Shown: positions 28,191 through 28,506 of the stretch, piece after piece | Layout: every line of letters starts with the position of its first letter | Position numbering within the stretch: position 1 is the stretch's first letter | Origin: a virus | Length of the DNA stretch: 28,506 nucleotides | IMG/VR virus record: IMGVR_UViG_3300020452_000006 | Span: 1 to 28,506 of that record | Strand: one strand, 5' to 3' | The notes under the pieces: generated by a model | Seen by the model: the letters and a program-made list of their open reading frames with translations, nothing else | Databases searched by the model: none | What the model was told of the DNA's origin: nothing | Made by a program: the position numbers and the translations under genes

Positions 28191-28506
28191 AAAAAAACCA
28201 GCGCACTTTGCACTTGCTCTGCTGACATCTTCTTCATCTCCTCTGCCCTAATGCTTATATTACCATCATACGCTTCTATTGTATAGACATCATTATTCTC
28301 TTCAACTATTGGTCTATATAAGATTGCGCAAACTTCAGGCATATTCTTTTCAATGTCATTCTTAATCATTGTCTCTAGGTCAGCGTACTCTCCAAGAGTT
28401 ATAGAATCAAGATCAGGATGGAATCCGTATCTTTTGCCGTTTACTTCAATTATCTTTTTTAAAGAACTATCTTGCTTTGCCTGAAGCTCAGACAACTTGC
28501 CCATTA
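28112..28506 (-). CDS. Tail assembly chaperone, C-terminal part (gene begins at 375)
   Basis: The same gene as at 1-375, here seen from inside the terminal redundancy to its stop codon at 28114-28112. The full joined product (from 375 through 1 to 28336 and on) is 199 aa. The ATG at 28504 is internal: in the left copy the frame is open 69 codons further upstream. The C-terminal part is SALVFFYHLGKELSLTLPLY and ends MDRLKEMKMQ, unless ribosomes shift at 28196-28190. Confidence 0.75.
   Translation of the reverse strand, partial: MGKLSELQAKQDSSLKKIIEVNGKRYGFHPDLDSITLGEYADLETMIKNDIEKNMPEVCAILYRPIVEENNDVYTIEAYDGNISIRAEEMKKMSAEQVQSALVFFYHLGKELSLTLPLYLMDRLKEMKMQ
28190..28196 (-). promoter_or_regulatory. 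-1 ribosomal slippery site T_TTT_TTT
   Basis: Nine T in a row on the minus strand (28197-28189). In the chaperone frame the codons are GTT TTT TTT TAT, giving the heptamer T TTT TTT, a canonical X XXY YYZ site at which two Phe tRNAs can slip back by one base. A long second frame opens directly behind it. No strong downstream pseudoknot is apparent by eye, so efficiency may be modest. Confidence 0.7.
28337..28506. repeat. Right copy of 170-bp terminal redundancy
   Basis: The counterpart of 1-170 with five transitions. All five fall at silent positions of the chaperone codons: one TTA/CTA leucine first-base change and four third-base changes. It defines the join at 28336/1. Confidence 0.95.

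Noticed and set aside
1-28506. CRISPR arrays, tRNAs, insertion sequences, integrase or attachment sites
   Set aside because: Looked for regular spaced repeats, cloverleaf-like segments, transposase or recombinase motifs and inverted terminal repeats; none was seen on either strand.

Overview
The window is the complete genome of a small tailed phage, almost certainly a siphovirus infecting a member of the Bacteroidota (Flavobacteriia-like host). The evidence for this host is: AT-rich DNA; A-rich, Shine-Dalgarno-poor leaders before most start codons; one promoter of the Bacteroidota -33/-7 type (TTG, 19-nt spacer, TAACTTTG); and protein families I know mainly from flavobacterial phages. The first 170 bases recur as the last 170 with five differences, so the molecule closes on itself to about 28,336 bp. 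Every credible gene is on the minus strand, so transcription runs from high to low coordinates and across the join (1 to 28,336).

Layout in transcription order. (1) Early operon, about 8745 down to 2021, behind a promoter at 8824-8853. It holds unknown early proteins, a recombination-type protein, a DUF3127 OB-fold (SSB-like) protein, a DnaA domain IV-like protein, a DnaD-type winged-helix protein, NinG-like and NinB-like proteins, a sigma-factor-like protein, a DUF3310 protein, zinc-ribbon proteins, and a small secreted PKD-domain protein with a tail resembling a type IX secretion sorting signal. (2) Packaging, 1978-520: small and large terminase. (3) Tail and neck, 375 across the join to 19929: tail assembly chaperone with a -1 frameshift, tail-completion and neck proteins, two large tail proteins, a repeat-containing adhesin and the tape measure. 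(4) Capsid, 19892-16408: cysteine-rich coiled-coil protein, XkdF-like protease, coiled-coil protein, scaffold and major capsid protein. (5) Probable tail tube (15786-16349), then small virion proteins, a lectin-like spike, the portal and a connector (15686-10606). (6) Lysis and end of the late region, 10606-8936: small membrane proteins, a DUF5675 protein and a metallophosphoesterase.

A 30-bp element (CAAATAAATA, 8 bases, TTCTATTATATA) stands 2-12 bases before five late gene starts. It divides the late region into five units: terminases; tail; protease group; scaffold and capsid; and portal, spike and lysis. Intrinsic terminators follow the major capsid and tail-tube genes, and the second is followed at once by another copy of the element. 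Together with the sigma-like early gene this suggests a phage-specific late switch, which is the main candidate for an undescribed system here.

No integrase, repressor, DNA polymerase, helicase, tRNA or CRISPR array is visible. The phage is probably lytic and uses the host replisome through its initiator-like proteins. Several genes are easily missed: a 19-codon membrane ORF with ATGA overlaps at both ends, a 21-codon ORF filling a tail-gene gap, and a large terminase with no ATG, GTG or TTG start ahead of its Walker A motif.
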